A DNA stretch of 64,000 nt from Altibacter sp. HG106 (GCF_028561755.1 NZ_JAQQTD010000002.1:372001-436000), one strand, 5' to 3'; shown: positions 37,033 through 47,269, numbered from the stretch's first letter. Made by a program: numbers and translations. Notes: generated by a model from the sequence alone, not told the origin.

Positions 37033-38199
37033 ATGAAACATATGGAAACAGCAGCTATTCGCAGGCAAATAGATCGTTCCCAGTATTTGGAACATTCTAC
37101 GCCTTTGTACCTAACCTCGAGTTTTGTCTTTGAAGATGCAGAAGATATGAGAGCTTCTTTTTCAGAGGAAAAAGAACGAAACATTTACAGTCGGTTTACC
37201 AACCCTAATAATACTGAGTTTGTCGAAAAGATGTGCGCCTTAGAAGGTGCAGAATCTGGTTATGCTTTTGCCACAGGAATGAGTGCGGTTTTTTCCACCT
37301 TGGCTGCCTTGTTGAATAGTGGAGACCACATTGTTTCATGCCGAAGCGTTTTTGGATCAACCCATACACTATTTACTAAATTCCTCCCAAAATGGAGTAT
37401 CAATACCACCTATTTTAAGGTGAATGAAACAGCGACGTTGGAATCTCTGATTCAACCTAACACAAAAGTTTTATATGCGGAAACACCCACGAATCCGGCT
37501 GTGGCGATCTTAGATCTGGCCTTGTTAGGACGTATTGCAAAAAAACACAACCTTATTTTAATCATTGATAATTGTTTTGCGACTCCTTATTTACAACAAC
37601 CCATTACCTTTGGTGCTGATTTGGTCATTCATTCAGCTACCAAGTTGATCGACGGACAAGGACGAGTGTTAGGAGGTGTGACCGTGGGTCGCGCGGATCT
37701 AATACGCGAAATTTATTTGTTTTCCCGAAATTCGGGTCCGGCATTATCACCTTTCAATGCATGGGTCTTATCTAAAAGTCTCGAGACCCTCGCAGTTCGT
37801 GTAGAACAACACTGCGATAGTGCTGATAAAGTGGCTCACTTTTTAAGCGGTAACAGCAAGGTAGCACATGTTGCCTATCCGTTCTTACCCACACATCCGC
37901 AATGTGCGATTGCCAAAAAACAAATGAAACGAGGCGGAAACATTGTTGCCTTTGAGTTGAAGGGTGGATTAGAAGCTGGACGGAATTTTTTGAATCGCTT
38001 GCAGCTTTGTTCGCTCTCGGCTAACTTGGGCGACACAAGAACTATCGTGACCCATCCGGCCTCCACAACGCACCATAAATTATCAAAAGAAGAGCGGTGG
38101 GAGGTTGGGATAACGGATGGTCTCATTAGAATTTCCGTAGGATTGGAACACATAGAAGATATTATTCAAGATATAAAACAAGCCCTAAATAATTTATGA
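37033..38199 (+). CDS. metZ: MetZ/MetB-type PLP sulfhydrylase or cystathionine gamma-synthase
   Basis: 388 residues of the Cys/Met metabolism PLP family. PLP lysine in VIHSATKLIDGQGRVLGG (about 203), and pyridine-stacking and phosphate motifs in SRFTNPNNTEF and FATGMSAVFS. Among family members it looks most like O-succinylhomoserine sulfhydrylase, but cystathionine gamma-synthase is possible and the sequence alone does not settle it. An AGGAG sequence (37028-37032) lies 9 nt before an internal ATG at 37042. The ATG at 37033 fits the family N-terminus better. Overlaps the next gene by 4 bp. Confidence 0.85.
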   Translation: MKHMETAAIRRQIDRSQYLEHSTPLYLTSSFVFEDAEDMRASFSEEKERNIYSRFTNPNNTEFVEKMCALEGAESGYAFATGMSAVFSTLAALLNSGDHIVSCRSVFGSTHTLFTKFLPKWSINTTYFKVNETATLESLIQPNTKVLYAETPTNPAVAILDLALLGRIAKKHNLILIIDNCFATPYLQQPITFGADLVIHSATKLIDGQGRVLGGVTVGRADLIREIYLFSRNSGPALSPFNAWVLSKSLETLAVRVEQHCDSADKVAHFLSGNSKVAHVAYPFLPTHPQCAIAKKQMKRGGNIVAFELKGGLEAGRNFLNRLQLCSLSANLGDTRTIVTHPASTTHHKLSKEERWEVGITDGLIRISVGLEHIEDIIQDIKQALNNL

Positions 38200-39215
38200 C
38201 CACTTTAGAGAAAGCATTACAAAATCGAATTCTAGTCTTAGACGGCGCCATGGGCACCATGTTACAACGCTATCATTTTACAGAAGCTGATTTTCGAGGG
38301 GAACGTTTTAAAGATCACCGTCATCCGGTACAGGGTAATAATGATTTATTAAGTCTCACTCAGCCTGAAGCTATCGCTACAATACATGCCAACTATTTTG
38401 AAGCAGGAGCCGATATTGTAGAAACCAATACCTTTTCAGGCACCACCATCGCTATGGCCGATTACGGTATGGAAGATTTGGTGTACGAATTAAATTATGA
38501 GTCGGCTAAAATCGCTAAAGAAGTAGCGCGTGAGTTTACTCGAAAAACACCCGAAAAACCTAGGTTTGTTGCCGGAGCGATGGGGCCTACCAATAAAACG
38601 GCAAGCTTGTCTCCCGATGTGAATAATCCTGGTTTTCGAGCCATTTCCTTCGAGGAGCTCCGTGTGGCCTACAAACAACAGGCCGCAGCCTTGCTGGATG
38701 GCGGCGTAGATGTGTTACTGGTGGAAACGGTGTTTGATACATTGAATGCAAAAGCAGCACTGTTTGCCATTGAAGAACTAAAAGAAGAGCGAAACCAACA
38801 AGTGCCCGTGATGCTCAGTGGAACCATTACCGATGCCTCCGGAAGAACGCTTTCAGGGCAAACGGCAGAGGCCTTTTTGATCTCGGTATCTCACGTACCC
38901 TTGTTGAGCATTGGCTTTAACTGTGCATTAGGGGCAAAACAACTCACGCCGCATTTGGAAGTGTTGGCAAGACATTCAAACTTGGCGGTTTCCGCTTATC
39001 CAAATGCCGGCTTGCCAAATGCCTTTGGAGAATACGATGAAACCCCCACCGAAATGGCGCGACAGATTGAAACCTACCTCGATAAGAATTTGATCAATAT
39101 CATCGGGGGCTGCTGCGGAACGACTCCCGAGCACATCAAAGCCATCGCAACCTTGGTCGAAAAGTATTCGCCACGATCTTTTTCACTACGCACTAACACC
39201 CTGAAATCAGTATGA
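38196..39215 (+). CDS. metH: methionine synthase, N-terminal homocysteine-binding part
   Basis: 339 residues equal to the first module of cobalamin-dependent MetH. N-terminal [12 protein letters not shown] and the zinc cysteines in GFNCALG (about 248) and [10 protein letters not shown] (about 305) that bind the homocysteine thiol. The other modules are encoded by the next gene, overlapping by 4 bp (ATGA). The clean overlap and proper start mark a true gene split, not a frameshift. Confidence 0.94.
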   Translation: MTTLEKALQNRILVLDGAMGTMLQRYHFTEADFRGERFKDHRHPVQGNNDLLSLTQPEAIATIHANYFEAGADIVETNTFSGTTIAMADYGMEDLVYELNYESAKIAKEVAREFTRKTPEKPRFVAGAMGPTNKTASLSPDVNNPGFRAISFEELRVAYKQQAAALLDGGVDVLLVETVFDTLNAKAALFAIEELKEERNQQVPVMLSGTITDASGRTLSGQTAEAFLISVSHVPLLSIGFNCALGAKQLTPHLEVLARHSNLAVSAYPNAGLPNAFGEYDETPTEMARQIETYLDKNLINIIGGCCGTTPEHIKAIATLVEKYSPRSFSLRTNTLKSV

Positions 39216-41887
39216 GTAGGGAAGCACGATATTTGCGATTATCAGGGCTTGAACCCCTGGTCATTACCCCCGAAAGTAATTTTATAAACGTTGGGGAACG
39301 TACCAATGTGGCCGGCTCTCGTCGCTTTCTGCGCTTGATTGAACAAAAACAGTACGAGGAGGCGCTGGCCATTGCGCGCGAACAGGTGGAGAACGGGGCG
39401 CAAATTATCGATATTAACATGGACGACGGTCTCATCGATGGTAAAGAAGCCATGGTCACCTTTCTGAATTTGGTAATAGCTGAACCCGATATAGCGCGTG
39501 TTCCTATAATGATTGACAGTTCGAAATGGGACATCATAGAGGCGGGACTGCAAGTCGTTCAAGGAAAATGTGTCGTGAATTCGATCAGTCTGAAGGAGGG
39601 CGAAGAAGAATTTGTTCGTCAGGCTACTCTAATCAGGCGCTACGGAGCGGCCGTTATTGTGATGGCGTTTGATGAAACGGGGCAAGCCGATACCTACGAA
39701 CGCCGTATTGAAATTGCCAAACGCAGCTACGATCTTTTGGTCAATGGTGTTGGGTTTCCGCCGGAAGACATCATTTTTGACCTAAATATTTTTCCCGTGG
39801 CTACGGGCATGGACGAACATCGAAAAAATGCAACCGATTTTATCGAAGGAACCCGATGGGTACGTAGCAACTTGCCGCATTGCAGCGTGAGTGGTGGCGT
39901 GAGCAATGTGTCGTTTAGTTTCCGCGGAAATAATACGGTGCGAGAAGCCATGCACTCGGTTTTTCTGTATCATGCTATTGAGGCGGGAATGAATATGGGG
40001 ATCGTCAATCCGACGCTTTTGGAAGTCTATGATGATATTCCGAAGGATTTATTGACGCATGTGGAAGATGTTATTCTTAATCGCAGAGATGACGCTACCG
40101 AACGTTTGCTGGAGTTCGCTGAAACGGTGAAAGGTGCCGAAAAGAAAAGCACAGTAGACCTGTCATGGCGTGAAGAGCCGCTGCAGGACCGAATTACACG
40201 TTCGCTGGTGAAAGGAATCGATGCGTTTATTGAAACCGACGTGGAGAAAGCGAGGCAATCCGTTGCCCGTCCCATCGAAGTGATTGAAGGTCATTTAATG
40301 ACCGGAATGAACGTGGTGGGCGATCTCTTCGGAAGTGGAAAAATGTTTCTGCCGCAAGTGGTGAAAAGTGCCCGTGTGATGAAGAAAGCAGTAGCATATC
40401 TCCTTCCGTATATCGAAGAAGAAAAAGACGAACATTCTCAACCGCAGGGAAAGGTATTGTTGGCTACCGTTAAGGGCGATGTGCATGATATTGGGAAGAA
40501 TATTGTTTCCGTTGTTTTAGCTTGTAATAACTACAAGATCATTGACTTGGGGGTCATGGTGCCGCCGGAAAAGATTCTTGCTACGGCACAAGAGGAACAA
40601 GTAGATATTATTGGGCTAAGCGGACTCATAACGCCCTCTCTTGACGAAATGGTGTTTGTTGCTAAAGAGATGAAGCGAAAGAACTTTGAGGTTCCCTTGC
40701 TCATTGGCGGTGCTACCACGAGCAAAGCGCATACCGCTGTAAAGATCGATCCCGAATACGCCCATGCGGTAGTGCATGTAAATGATGCCTCACGCGCTGT
40801 TACCGTGGTGGGAGAACTGCTTCAAAAAGATCGAAAAGCGGACTACCAGAAAAATCTGAAAAGCGAATATGCCCATTTTAGAGATCGTTTTCTCAATCGG
40901 CAAACAGAAAAGAGTTATGTCTCTCTTGAAGCTGCGAGAGCCAACAAATTACAGATCGATTGGGACGCTTCGGATATGTTAACTCCCAAGGAGCTTGGCG
41001 TCCAACAAATGGATGACATTCCTTTAGAGATACTGGTGCCGTATATCGACTGGACGCCCTTCTTCCGAAGTTGGGACCTCCATGGAAAATATCCTGAAAT
41101 TTTGAACGATGCCGTAGTCGGCCCTCAAGCAACCGAGCTGTTTTCGGATGCCCAGCAGATGCTTCGGAAAGTGATTTCCGAAAAATGGTTGCAGGCAAAA
41201 GCGGTCTTTGGGTTATTCCCCGCCAATCAGGTGAACCACGACGATATTGAAGTTTGCTCCGGAACACAAACCTACCATTTTAGAACGCTACGCCAGCAGA
41301 AAGAAAAAAGTTCGGGGAGACCCAATATCGCGCTCGCCGACTATATCGCTCCGAAAGATTCGGAAATTCAAGATTACATTGGGGCCTTTTGCGTGAGTGC
41401 TGGCTTCGGAACCGAACAACGAGCCAAAGCCTTCGAAACGGCTCATGACGATTACAATGCGATCATGATAAAAGCCCTGGCGGATCGTCTTGCGGAAGCT
41501 TCCGCAGAATACCTTCATGAGCAGGTTCGGAAAAGGCATTGGGGCTATGCTTCCGAAGAAAACCTCGATAACGACGCACTTATTAAAGAAGCATATAACG
41601 GAATTCGCCCCGCTCCCGGCTATCCTGCCTGTCCCGACCATCTTGAAAAAGAAACCATTTGGAAGCTACTACAAGTGGAAGAGCGCATTGGCGTCACCCT
41701 CACAGAAAGTTTGGCTATGTGGCCGGCGGCTTCCGTTTCAGGCTATTACTTCGCGCATCCTGAAGCACGTTATTTTGGCGTTGGAAAAATTACACAAGAC
41801 CAGGTTGCCGATTATGCAAACCGAAAAAATATCACCATAGAAAAAGCCCAACAGTGGCTGTCACCCACAATTGCAGATACCCCATGA
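39212..41887 (+). CDS. metH: methionine synthase, folate, B12 and activation modules
   Basis: 891 residues: pterin-binding domain (about 10-300, [14 protein letters not shown]), cap helices, the B12-binding domain with lower-ligand motif [10 protein letters not shown] (His at about 427), and a C-terminal activation domain (about 590-891) that uses SAM and flavodoxin to reactivate the cofactor ([12 protein letters not shown], about 797). Together with the preceding gene it reconstitutes a full cobalamin-dependent enzyme. No cobalamin riboswitch is visible in the cluster. Confidence 0.95.
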   Translation: MSREARYLRLSGLEPLVITPESNFINVGERTNVAGSRRFLRLIEQKQYEEALAIAREQVENGAQIIDINMDDGLIDGKEAMVTFLNLVIAEPDIARVPIMIDSSKWDIIEAGLQVVQGKCVVNSISLKEGEEEFVRQATLIRRYGAAVIVMAFDETGQADTYERRIEIAKRSYDLLVNGVGFPPEDIIFDLNIFPVATGMDEHRKNATDFIEGTRWVRSNLPHCSVSGGVSNVSFSFRGNNTVREAMHSVFLYHAIEAGMNMGIVNPTLLEVYDDIPKDLLTHVEDVILNRRDDATERLLEFAETVKGAEKKSTVDLSWREEPLQDRITRSLVKGIDAFIETDVEKARQSVARPIEVIEGHLMTGMNVVGDLFGSGKMFLPQVVKSARVMKKAVAYLLPYIEEEKDEHSQPQGKVLLATVKGDVHDIGKNIVSVVLACNNYKIIDLGVMVPPEKILATAQEEQVDIIGLSGLITPSLDEMVFVAKEMKRKNFEVPLLIGGATTSKAHTAVKIDPEYAHAVVHVNDASRAVTVVGELLQKDRKADYQKNLKSEYAHFRDRFLNRQTEKSYVSLEAARANKLQIDWDASDMLTPKELGVQQMDDIPLEILVPYIDWTPFFRSWDLHGKYPEILNDAVVGPQATELFSDAQQMLRKVISEKWLQAKAVFGLFPANQVNHDDIEVCSGTQTYHFRTLRQQKEKSSGRPNIALADYIAPKDSEIQDYIGAFCVSAGFGTEQRAKAFETAHDDYNAIMIKALADRLAEASAEYLHEQVRKRHWGYASEENLDNDALIKEAYNGIRPAPGYPACPDHLEKETIWKLLQVEERIGVTLTESLAMWPAASVSGYYFAHPEARYFGVGKITQDQVADYANRKNITIEKAQQWLSPTIADTP

Positions 41888-42840
41888 AAGTAATCGACCA
41901 TATCAAAGAAGCGAATGGAAACACCTTATTCTCGTTTGAGATACTTCCCCCTTTAAAAGGGCAGAATATTCAGTCTATTTTCGACAATATTGATCCCCTT
42001 ATGGAATTTAATCCACCTTTTATTGACGTGACGTATCATCGAGAAGAATATGTCTATAAAGAGTTAAAGAACGGCTTGCTGGAGAAAAAGGTGGTACGCA
42101 AGCGCCCGGGCACTGTAGGGATTTGTGCCGCTATTCAGAACAAATATGACGTAGATGCGATTCCCCACATACTGTGTGGTGGTTTCAGTAAAGAAGATAC
42201 CGAAAATTTCCTTATAGATCTAGGATTTTTAGGGATCGATAATGTAATGGCCTTACGAGGTGATGCCGTGAAGAGTGAAATTTATTTTTCCGCAGAAAAA
42301 GAAGGGCATCGCTATGCGAATGAACTGGTAGGGCAAATTTCGCATATGAATCAGGGAGTGTATTTAGATGAAGAATTGCAAAACAGTACTCCCACCGATT
42401 TTTGCATTGGAGTGGCCGGATACCCCGAAAAGCATCTGGAGGCGCCTAGTATGGAGAGCGATATTCATTTTTTGAAGAAGAAAATAAAGGAAGGTGCTAC
42501 CTATGTAGTGACCCAAATGTTTTTTGATAATAAGAAGTACTTTCAATTTGTAAGTGCTTGTCGAGAGGCGGGGATTACCGTTCCTATCATTCCCGGTTTA
42601 AAGCCAATCGCTACCAAAAAGCAACTTAATTTAATTCCGCACCGTTTCAGTGTGGGCCTTCCCGATGAACTCGTAATGTCAGTAATCAAAGCGAAAGACA
42701 ATTCCGCTGTACGAACTATCGGAATCGAATGGTGCATTCAGCAGAGCCGAGAATTAATCGCTGCCGGGGTTCCAATCCTGCATTATTATTCGATGGGAAA
42801 AAGCGATAATATTAAGGCCATAGCACAGTCGGTTTTTTAG
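41884..42840 (+). CDS. metF: methylenetetrahydrofolate reductase
   Basis: Makes the 5-methyl-THF used by MetH. 318 residues from the ATG at 41884, which overlaps the metH stop (ATGA). A start further upstream would overlap metH more and adds an unconserved tail. Flavin/folate motifs [16 protein letters not shown] (about 120) and [12 protein letters not shown] (about 208) are present. Last gene of the methionine unit. Confidence 0.96.
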   Translation: MKVIDHIKEANGNTLFSFEILPPLKGQNIQSIFDNIDPLMEFNPPFIDVTYHREEYVYKELKNGLLEKKVVRKRPGTVGICAAIQNKYDVDAIPHILCGGFSKEDTENFLIDLGFLGIDNVMALRGDAVKSEIYFSAEKEGHRYANELVGQISHMNQGVYLDEELQNSTPTDFCIGVAGYPEKHLEAPSMESDIHFLKKKIKEGATYVVTQMFFDNKKYFQFVSACREAGITVPIIPGLKPIATKKQLNLIPHRFSVGLPDELVMSVIKAKDNSAVRTIGIEWCIQQSRELIAAGVPILHYYSMGKSDNIKAIAQSVF

Positions 42841-42847
42841 GATACTG

Positions 42848-42855
42848 TATCTTTA
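42848..42855 (+). promoter_or_regulatory. candidate -7 box before the OsmC-like gene
   Basis: TATCTTTA fits TAnnTTT(G/A) and lies 15 nt before the ATG at 42871, just after metF. No clear -33 element is seen. Confidence 0.35.
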
Positions 42856-42870
42856 AGGAAAATTTTTGAT

Positions 42871-43293
42871 ATGGAGGTTTCCTTAGAGCGAATTAACGAT
42901 GAATACTTGTTCAAAGGCACCGGCGGAAGTGAGGTGCCGGTTTATATTGATAATAAAACCGATGTGTCCCCAAAAGGCGCTAGTCCGATGGAATTATTGC
43001 TTATGGGAATTGGGGGTTGTAGCGCTATAGACGTGATCATGATCTTAAAAAAGCAGCGGCAAACTATCACCCATTACGGGGTTGAAGTACGCGGCGACCG
43101 AAAAGAAGTGAAGGGTGCCAAACCTTTTGAAGCCATGCATGTGGCCATTCATCTGGAAGGGGAAATTGATCCCGCCAAAGCCTTGCGAGCTGCGAAACTC
43201 AGTTTTGAAAAATATTGTTCCGTTTCCATCACCTTAGAAAAATCGGTGGCTATAACCTACGACCTTACCCTAAATGGTACTGTGATCTCATGA
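42871..43293 (+). CDS. OsmC-family protein
   Basis: 140 residues, the size of OsmC/YhfA-type proteins. A conserved Cys is present in GIGGCSAIDVIMIL (about 53) and another in KYCSVSITL (about 118), the two-cysteine pattern of thiol-dependent peroxidases of this family. A role against organic hydroperoxides or in sulfur-related redox is likely but not proven. It overlaps the Rrf2 gene by 4 bp, so both form one unit between methionine and sulfate assimilation genes. Confidence 0.88.
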   Translation: MEVSLERINDEYLFKGTGGSEVPVYIDNKTDVSPKGASPMELLLMGIGGCSAIDVIMILKKQRQTITHYGVEVRGDRKEVKGAKPFEAMHVAIHLEGEIDPAKALRAAKLSFEKYCSVSITLEKSVAITYDLTLNGTVIS

Positions 43294-43700
43294 TCTCAAG
43301 GAAGACCAAATACGGATTTAAAGCCTTGGCCTACCTGGCAAAACGCACGGGAAAGGGGCCGATTGCCATTGCTGAAATTTCCGACGCTGAAAATATCTCA
43401 CGGAAATTTCTAGAAAGTATTCTATTGAGTCTTCGGAAAGCTGGGTATCTCGGTTCCAAAAAAGGAAAAGGGGGTGGCTATTATTTGCGAAAACAGGCTG
43501 CAGATATACCCCTTACGCATGTCTATCGAATTTTGGAAGGTCCCATTGCCATGGTTCCCTGTGTTAGTTTAAATTTCTATGAAAAATGTGAGGACTGTAA
43601 AGATGAATCCAGCTGTGGCATCCATAAGGTGATGATTCAGGTTCGGGACAATACGCTAAAAATACTGAGCAACACTACCTTAGCCGACTTGGTTATATAA
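43290..43700 (+). CDS. Rrf2-family transcriptional regulator with four cysteines
   Basis: 136 residues from the ATG at 43290 (overlapping the OsmC stop). The N-terminal winged helix reads ISRKTKYGFKALAYLAKR, and the recognition helix region has ISRKFLESILLSLRKAGYL. The loop after residue 90 holds Cys91, Cys100, Cys103 and Cys109. Three of these spaced residues are the iron-sulfur ligands in IscR-like members, so this may sense Fe-S or redox state. Position directly before a CysH-like gene suggests control of sulfur assimilation. Confidence 0.9.
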   Translation: MISRKTKYGFKALAYLAKRTGKGPIAIAEISDAENISRKFLESILLSLRKAGYLGSKKGKGGGYYLRKQAADIPLTHVYRILEGPIAMVPCVSLNFYEKCEDCKDESSCGIHKVMIQVRDNTLKILSNTTLADLVI

Positions 43701-43738
43701 ACTTGTACGTTCGAGATGTGGGGTCTTCTTAGAAACTG

Positions 43739-43746
43739 TATATTTG
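43739..43746 (+). promoter_or_regulatory. -7 box of the cysH-like gene, with a CCTATAGG palindrome after it
   Basis: TATATTTG is an exact TAnnTTTG match 31 nt before the ATG at 43778. Just downstream lies CCTATAGG (43761-43768), a perfect 8-bp palindrome within AACCTATAGGATTT, which could be the operator of the adjacent Rrf2 regulator. That is speculation from position. Confidence 0.45.
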
Positions 43747-43777
43747 TAAAATCTAGTAAACCTATAGGATTTAAGTA

Positions 43778-44410
43778 ATGACGAAGATATCCCCAAAGAA
43801 TATAGCGCTCTTTAATGAAAACCTACGCTATGAAACCCCTGAAGAGATTATTTCTTTTACCTTGGGACTGTCTAATTGTCCTTTAGTAAGCACTAGTTTC
43901 GGCACCTATTCTGCCGCCTTACTGCATGCAACCTACCAACAAGATGTCAACCTTTCAGTATTGTGGTGCGATACCGGGTACAACCTTCCGGAAACATATG
44001 CCCATGCACAGCAGTTGCAAGAGCGATTCTCATTACAACTTGAAATCGCTACACCGCCGTATACTACCGCCTATATGAACGCATGGCTAGGAGCACCTAG
44101 CATTGACAATCCCAACCACGAAAGGATTTCAACCCTTATGAAAACTTTACCTTTCAAAAGTGCCATCGATCGATTGGCTCCCGACTTATGGTTTACGAAT
44201 CTTCGGAAGGGGCAGACGGCGCATAGAGATCAATTGAATATACTGTCGTTTACAGAAGAAGGTATCTTAAAAGTGTGCCCCTTCTATCATTTTTCGGATG
44301 AAGAAATGGACGACTATTTGAAAACATATCACTTGCCCAAAGCGACAGCTTATTACGATCCGATAAAGGCTTTAGAAAACCGGGAGTGCGGCATACATTT
44401 ACCGGGATAA
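43778..44410 (+). CDS. cysH: phosphoadenylyl-sulfate reductase family protein
   Basis: Reduces PAPS or APS to sulfite. 210 residues. PP-loop LVSTSFGTYSAALLHA (about 36), LWCDTGYN (about 68), and the C-terminal catalytic motif ECGIHLPG with Cys204. The paired cysteines that hold a 4Fe-4S cluster in the plant/APS type are not visible, so it resembles the cluster-free PAPS type like E. coli CysH (244 residues, slightly longer). Genes cysD and cysN are not next to it in this window. Confidence 0.88.
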   Translation: MTKISPKNIALFNENLRYETPEEIISFTLGLSNCPLVSTSFGTYSAALLHATYQQDVNLSVLWCDTGYNLPETYAHAQQLQERFSLQLEIATPPYTTAYMNAWLGAPSIDNPNHERISTLMKTLPFKSAIDRLAPDLWFTNLRKGQTAHRDQLNILSFTEEGILKVCPFYHFSDEEMDDYLKTYHLPKATAYYDPIKALENRECGIHLPG

Positions 44411-44427
44411 ATTCCTATTTTCGTGGT

Positions 44428-45381
44428 ATGGACACGGTCATTCCTACGGAAAAAGAACTTCAGCAAACGCAGCGCGAAATTGCGCCGTATATTCATCGAA
44501 CTCCAATTTGGACCTCCAAAACTCTCAATCGAATAAGTGGCGCTTCCTTGTTTTTTAAATGTGAGAATTTCCAACGAATGGGCGCCTTTAAAATGCGCGG
44601 AGCCGCTCACGCTATTTTGCAATTATCGGAAGAACAACGTGAACGTGGCGTGGTGACGCATTCTTCTGGGAACTTTGGTCAGGCGGTCGCACTAGCGGCT
44701 AACGAATTAGGCGTTCCTGCGTATGTGGTCATGCCGAAGAACGCACCTCAGGTGAAAAAGGAAGCCGTTAAAGGGTATGGAGCTTCCGTCACCGAATGTG
44801 AAGCGACCCTCGAAGCACGGGAAGCTGCCGCAGCCCGCATTCAGAAAGAGACTGGCGCCACTTCACTACACCCCTCTAATAGCCTACCCGTCATTTTGGG
44901 AAATGCCACGGCAGCCATGGAATTGTTGGAGGATCAGCCGGGGGTCACTGTGCTTTGTGCCCCGGTGGGCGGGGGCGGACTCCTAGCCGGGACCGCTTTA
45001 GCCGGCCACTATTTTGGGAATTCATGTACCACCTTTGGCGCCGAACCTGAAGAAGCAGATGATGCGTATCGGTCATTTCATTCTGGCGCTATACAAGTCA
45101 ATACCACCACCGCAACCCTGGCCGACGGATTGCGAACGCATTTAGGAGATCAAAATTTTCCGATCATTCAGCGTCACGTGAGTGATATTATTTGTGTTTC
45201 CGAAGCAGAAATTATCTTCGCTATGAAGCTCATTTGGGAACGTATGAAGATCGTCGTTGAACCCTCCAGTGCCGTTGCTTTGGCAGCGGTTCTCAAAGAA
45301 AAGCAACGGTTCCGGGACACCGAGATCGGGATTGTGCTATCAGGCGGAAATGTTACGCTTTCGGAGCTGCCGTTTTCCTGA
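44428..45381 (+). CDS. serine/threonine dehydratase-like PLP enzyme
   Basis: 317 residues from the ATG at 44428. PLP lysine in RMGAFKMRGAAHA (about 54), phosphate loop PVGGGGLLAGT (about 182), metal-site type acidic residues after it. The length and lack of an ACT domain match serine racemase or threo-3-hydroxyaspartate ammonia-lyase rather than biosynthetic IlvA, which is encoded elsewhere at 21295. Substrate remains uncertain. It lies 18 nt after cysH and may be cotranscribed. Confidence 0.88.
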   Translation: MDTVIPTEKELQQTQREIAPYIHRTPIWTSKTLNRISGASLFFKCENFQRMGAFKMRGAAHAILQLSEEQRERGVVTHSSGNFGQAVALAANELGVPAYVVMPKNAPQVKKEAVKGYGASVTECEATLEAREAAAARIQKETGATSLHPSNSLPVILGNATAAMELLEDQPGVTVLCAPVGGGGLLAGTALAGHYFGNSCTTFGAEPEEADDAYRSFHSGAIQVNTTTATLADGLRTHLGDQNFPIIQRHVSDIICVSEAEIIFAMKLIWERMKIVVEPSSAVALAAVLKEKQRFRDTEIGIVLSGGNVTLSELPFS

Positions 45382-45401
45382 AGATTTCCGTTCTTTGCAA
45401 G

Positions 45402-46490
45402 GTGAAAACGGCCCCATGTCTTTTCTTGATGTTGTGCGGCTTTCTTGGCATGGCACAATCGGTATTACCTTCCTTCTGGATAGAGGGACAGTACTATTAC
45501 GGCACCCTATTGCGGCACAATAAAGACATTGCGCATCTGGTGCGAACGCATCCTACTGGCCTTGTGCTCGCATATAATAAACCCACCTACGGTAAGAAGC
45601 GATGGCAGCAGGAATACGGCTATCCTGACTACGGAGTTTCACTGGTCACGCAGTTTTCGGGTAATGAGGTCTTAGGGGATACCTACGGACTCTACGGACA
45701 TTTCAATTTCTATTTTTTCCGAAGAAATTTACGAATGCGCATTGGCCAAGGTGTTGCTTATGCCACAAACCCCTTCGATCTCGAAACTAACTTTAAGAAT
45801 AACGCCTACGGAAGTCATTTGCTGAGCACCACCTATTTACAGCTTAGCACCGCTCGCTTTCGCCTATGGAACCCATGGGAGTTGCAAGTGGGTGTGGGTT
45901 TGTTGCATTACTCCAACGGAAACTTTAAAGCTCCGAACAGCAGCATGAACTCCTTGATCTTTCATGCCGCCCTGGGATACCATAAGGAATCGAATGCCGA
46001 ACAGCGTATGGATTCGGTGTATGAACCATACAAAGAACCCATTCACATGAACGTGGTCTTGCGTGGAGGGAGCAATCAAAGTGATTATGTGGGGTTGGGA
46101 TCGCACCCCTTCTGGGTTGTTTCCGCCTTTGCAGACAAGCGACTTTCTTATAAAAGTAGCCTGCAGGCGGGAGCCGATCTTTTTGTCGCCTATTTTCTGA
46201 AAGAAGAGATTCGCTATTTACATCGTTCGGGTCTTGATCCTACGCTCAGCGGCCAGGAAGATTATAAACGAGTAGGTGTCTTTGTAGGGCACGAACTGCA
46301 CTTTAACGCGCTTTCGGTGCTCTCGCAGTTTGGATATTACGTGTACTATCCCTATGATTTTGAAGGAAGAACCTATATTCGGGCCGGTTTGAAGTATCGA
46401 TTTCACCCCAAATGGTTTGGGGCAATCACCTTGAAATCTCATGGAGCCAAGGTTGAAGGGGTTGAATTTGGAATAGGGGTTAGAATGTGA
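45402..46490 (+). CDS. PagL-like acyloxyacyl hydrolase, first copy
   Basis: 362 residues from a GTG at 45402. Signal peptide MKTAPCLFLMLCGFLGMAQ, then an outer-membrane beta-barrel rich in aromatic strands. The PagL catalytic pattern HYSN lies at His169-Ser171, and the sequence continues GNFKAPNSS. PagL removes a 3-O-acyl chain from lipid A. The bacterial family also carries the name acyloxyacyl hydrolase. About twice the length of classic PagL (about 170), so extra strands or domains are present. Followed one base later by a DUF2807 gene. The pair is duplicated at 47270-49146. Confidence 0.82.
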   Translation: MKTAPCLFLMLCGFLGMAQSVLPSFWIEGQYYYGTLLRHNKDIAHLVRTHPTGLVLAYNKPTYGKKRWQQEYGYPDYGVSLVTQFSGNEVLGDTYGLYGHFNFYFFRRNLRMRIGQGVAYATNPFDLETNFKNNAYGSHLLSTTYLQLSTARFRLWNPWELQVGVGLLHYSNGNFKAPNSSMNSLIFHAALGYHKESNAEQRMDSVYEPYKEPIHMNVVLRGGSNQSDYVGLGSHPFWVVSAFADKRLSYKSSLQAGADLFVAYFLKEEIRYLHRSGLDPTLSGQEDYKRVGVFVGHELHFNALSVLSQFGYYVYYPYDFEGRTYIRAGLKYRFHPKWFGAITLKSHGAKVEGVEFGIGVRM

Positions 46491-46491
46491 T

Positions 46492-47244
46492 ATGAGAAAA
46501 ATGTACTACATACTATTGATGCTGGGATGCTTCGGATGTACTTCTGAAAGCGCTTGGGACTGTGTTCAAACGTCGGGAGACACGGTGCAACAAGAGTTTA
46601 TCATGCCTTTTTTCGATGCTATTCAAATAGAAAATGAAGTATCACTAATCTTGCGTCAAGGTCCTGAAGCGAGTATAACGATTGAAACAGGAACCAATGT
46701 GCTACCCGATGTTTCGGTTTCAGTGGTAGCGAATACCCTTGTTATTGTAAATACCAACACTTGCAATCTGGTTCGAGACTATGCACCGGTACGGGCCTTT
46801 GTAACGGTACCGGAACTCTCTGAGATTAGAAATAGTTCTATTTACGCGGTGCAGAGTGATGGGGTGTTGCGGTTCGAGTCAATCCGACTCTTAAGCAATA
46901 CCTCAGGGAATGTTTCCATCGCACGAAAAAGTGGTGATTTTGTACTGTCCCTCGACGTGAATGAATTAATTATTTCCGCCAACGGACAAAGCGTTTTTTA
47001 TTTGAATGGAAATGCAAGTCGCGGTCGGTTTGCTTTTACGGATGAATTTCCGCGTTTAGAAGGTGAACATTTGTTGGTGGATACACTCCAAATACAACAG
47101 CGTAGCGCTAACAAAATGATTATAAATCCGTTGCAAGTGTTGCGGGGAGACATTCAAGGGGTAGGAGATGTAGTGTCGCATTATCGCCCGCCGGTAGTGG
47201 AAGTAGAAGAATTTTATACCGGCCGCCTCATTTTCGTGGATTAA
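46492..47244 (+). CDS. DUF2807 lipoprotein, first copy
   Basis: 250 residues. Lipoprotein signal MRKMYYILLMLGCFGC with either Cys13 or Cys16 lipidated. The body is a head-GIN/DUF2807-type right-handed beta structure: AIQIENEVSLILRQGPEAS, VTVPELSEIRNSS and long Asn/Ser-rich strand repeats. Usually an envelope protein of unknown function. Starts one base after the PagL-like gene stop and is paralogous to the gene at 48382. Confidence 0.82.
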   Translation: MRKMYYILLMLGCFGCTSESAWDCVQTSGDTVQQEFIMPFFDAIQIENEVSLILRQGPEASITIETGTNVLPDVSVSVVANTLVIVNTNTCNLVRDYAPVRAFVTVPELSEIRNSSIYAVQSDGVLRFESIRLLSNTSGNVSIARKSGDFVLSLDVNELIISANGQSVFYLNGNASRGRFAFTDEFPRLEGEHLLVDTLQIQQRSANKMIINPLQVLRGDIQGVGDVVSHYRPPVVEVEEFYTGRLIFVD

Positions 47245-47246
47245 TG

Positions 47247-47254
47247 TATCTTTA
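47247..47254 (+). promoter_or_regulatory. candidate -7 box for the second module copy
   Basis: TATCTTTA lies 15 nt before the ATG at 47270, giving the second PagL-like gene a possible promoter of its own. No -33 element is obvious. Confidence 0.35.
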
Positions 47255-47269
47255 CGCGACCTTGAAAAT

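Noticed and set aside
39196-39220. Possible frameshift splitting metH
   Set aside because: The junction is an ATGA overlap with a proper start codon and module-clean break, as in genuine split MetH genes, so it is not treated as an error or pseudogene.
38150-39230. Cobalamin riboswitch for the B12-dependent methionine synthase
   Set aside because: The metZ and metH genes overlap, leaving no leader, and no B12-box-like sequence was noticed nearby. The SAM-I element controls the cluster instead.
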